Part shown: positions 63,010 through 64,000 of the stretch, in pieces | Numbering within the stretch: the first letter of the stretch is position 1 | How the letters are laid out: the number at the start of each line of letters is the position of its first letter | Source: Lysinibacillus cavernae | GTDB taxonomy: Bacteria; Bacillota; Bacilli; Bacillales_A; Planococcaceae | Length of the DNA stretch: 64,000 nt | NCBI RefSeq assembly: GCF_009724685.1 | Contig: NZ_WMEF01000005.1 | Coordinates: 62,001-126,000 of the forward strand | Direction of reading: 5' to 3' | Translations under genes and position numbers: made by a program | The notes under the pieces: generated by a model | Told to the model about the DNA's origin: nothing | Databases searched by the model: none | Seen by the model: the letters and a program-made list of their open reading frames with translations, nothing else

Positions 63010-63279
63010 ATGAAAAATCGGTCAAAAACCTTAATTCGCCACCATAGAGAGCGAATCATTCGAAAGAAATGGGCTATTTTAAAAGATGTTATGCTACTGG
63101 AAAGTCAGTACATGCCTGTACGTGGTACATTAAGCAAAGGAAAAATTCATTGCTCATGTAGAATGTGTCGATACGAGCAATATCACAAAATTCCTAAAGC
63201 AAAGTTTCAAGCAAAATTAAAGGCCATGGAGCAGGAAATAGACGAATATGTCTATTTCCTTTTTGTAAGCCTTTTTTAA
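63010..63279 (+). CDS. Small basic CxCxxC protein with internal terminator
   Basis: The 89-residue product begins MKNRSKTLIRHHRERIIRKK and has GTLSKGKIHCSCRMCRYEQY, a CxCxxC motif found in a family of small basic proteins of unknown role in Bacillaceae. It probably binds zinc and RNA or the ribosome (inference). GGAAATAGAC/GTCTATTTCC followed by TTTTT (63234-63264) is a complete intrinsic terminator inside the coding sequence, 13 bases before the stop, so most transcripts should lack the stop codon. ATG at 63010, GGGAG upstream. Confidence 0.65.
   Translation: MKNRSKTLIRHHRERIIRKKWAILKDVMLLESQYMPVRGTLSKGKIHCSCRMCRYEQYHKIPKAKFQAKLKAMEQEIDEYVYFLFVSLF
63234..63264 (+). terminator. Intrinsic terminator inside a coding sequence
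   Basis: Perfect 10-bp stem GGAAATAGAC/GTCTATTTCC with a GAATAT loop and a TTTTT tail. It lies within the last 16 codons of the small CxCxxC gene. Confidence 0.8.
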
Positions 63280-63371
63280 CTACATCCGTAAATTGTTCGA
63301 GTGAAGGGAACTTCTTCCATACAGTAGTCATAAGCTGATACTATATGTGTATTTGAAAGGATGTCTTGATC

Positions 63372-64000
63372 ATGATTCCTTATCCCGACCATAAATTTAC
63401 ACCCCATGGATATTATTACTCTCCTTTTTCTGTAGGAACTTGGCACTGGAATAACTGTACCCCCGAATCAAATGAAAGCCATTATTTATCCGCACAACAA
63501 CGACTCATCTTCGTACTTATTCACGGCTCATGGGCTGATTCTCACTTCTGGGACAGCGTAGCAGCGGTGTTACGTAGTCAAGGGCATACTGTTTATACAC
63601 CTGAATATGCTGGTCACGGCAACGATCCGAATAAAAATGTCACACATGCAATGATTACAAAGTCCGTCGTTGATTTTATAACGAAGCTCAACCTGCACAA
63701 CTTTGTTCTCGTTGGACATAGCTTTGGTGGAACTGTGATCCAAAAGGTTGCAGAACAGGTACCTAATCGGATCAAACGTCTAGTTTTCTTTGACGCATTC
63801 GTTTTGAAAGACGGGGAATCTGTTGCTGATGAGTTCCCATTGCAAATGAGACAAGGTTTTGAGCAGCTTAGAGCCATGTCAAAGGATGATACTATTATGC
63901 TTCCGTTTCCGCTATTTCGAGATATGTTCGTCAATACAGCGTCTTTGGAGGAGGCCAAACAAATGTATGCAGTTGTCACGCCAGAACCCGCTAAGCCGCT
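63372..64000 (+). CDS. Alpha/beta hydrolase, 3' end beyond the window
   Basis: An open frame from the ATG at 63372 runs to the window edge (209 codons seen). It reads LIFVLIHGSWADSHFWDSVA (oxyanion hole), then LVGHSFGGTVIQKVAEQVP with the nucleophile Ser, and LVFFDAFVLKDGES. This matches the pyrethroid-hydrolase/EstC-type esterase group. The C-terminal His is outside the window. AAAGGA lies upstream. Confidence 0.85.
   Translation, partial: MIPYPDHKFTPHGYYYSPFSVGTWHWNNCTPESNESHYLSAQQRLIFVLIHGSWADSHFWDSVAAVLRSQGHTVYTPEYAGHGNDPNKNVTHAMITKSVVDFITKLNLHNFVLVGHSFGGTVIQKVAEQVPNRIKRLVFFDAFVLKDGESVADEFPLQMRQGFEQLRAMSKDDTIMLPFPLFRDMFVNTASLEEAKQMYAVVTPEPAKP

Overview
The window is chromosomal DNA from a low-GC, endospore-forming Bacillaceae bacterium, most like Lysinibacillus or a close relative. 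This is inferred from two GerC-type germination lipoproteins, a coat-type manganese catalase next to a DUF3231 protein, a SAM-I riboswitch, OhrR/OhrA, MenA, a caa3 CtaG factor and strong AGGAGG ribosome-binding sites with frequent TTG and GTG starts. I saw no rRNA, tRNA, CRISPR array, prophage or replication origin.

Layout. (1) 0-6 kb is a decaying accessory stretch of small secreted proteins, a C39-like peptidase, a lipoprotein, and at least four gene remnants including an acetyltransferase. (2) 6-16 kb holds a metallo-hydrolase, DUF3231 plus manganese catalase, a DUF2243-CtaG pair, DinB, a MarR-MFS efflux operon with visible promoter and operators, a nitroreductase, the divergent ohrA/ohrR pair with two palindromic operators, and an SDR. 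(3) 16-33 kb is mixed: two frameshifted genes, acetyltransferases, a VanZ-like protein, an S-box-controlled NhaC-family transporter (probably a methionine importer), two orphan gerC genes, two methyltransferases (one broken), an AraC regulator with an acetyltransferase, a hydrolase, a frameshifted SUKH gene and a TPR protein. (4) 33-41 kb has a three-gene acyl-CoA dehydrogenase/SDR/phosphotransferase operon behind a FadR-like box, and a LysR gene divergent from a hutG-gltS operon. (5) 40-49 kb has wall enzymes (deacetylase, D,D-carboxypeptidase), a phosphatase, a TetR gene with matching operators before itself and a DUF3995 gene, a MORN-AAA+ fusion protein, a WYL regulator and a deoxyribosyltransferase. 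(6) 50-58.5 kb carries Imm26-like, DUF4259, ankyrin-DUF4274 and SUFU genes and unknowns, and looks like a poly-immunity locus with no toxin in view. (7) 58.7-64 kb has an IS1182-type remnant, a MetX-like hydrolase divergent from a LysR gene, MenA, a small CxCxxC protein with an unusual leader and an internal terminator, and a hydrolase cut by the window edge.

Three themes stand out. The most interesting locus is 62.90-63.28 kb. A 14-codon leader ORF runs into a 16-bp perfect stem-loop, and the next gene's Shine-Dalgarno can pair with two upstream segments. That gene also contains an intrinsic terminator before its own stop codon, as expected for nonstop-mRNA control like that of the rescue factors ArfA and BrfA. 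Second, three families of hairpin-bearing repeats punctuate the first 25 kb. Third, many genes are split by single-base shifts, several at A or T runs, so real decay must be separated from assembly error.
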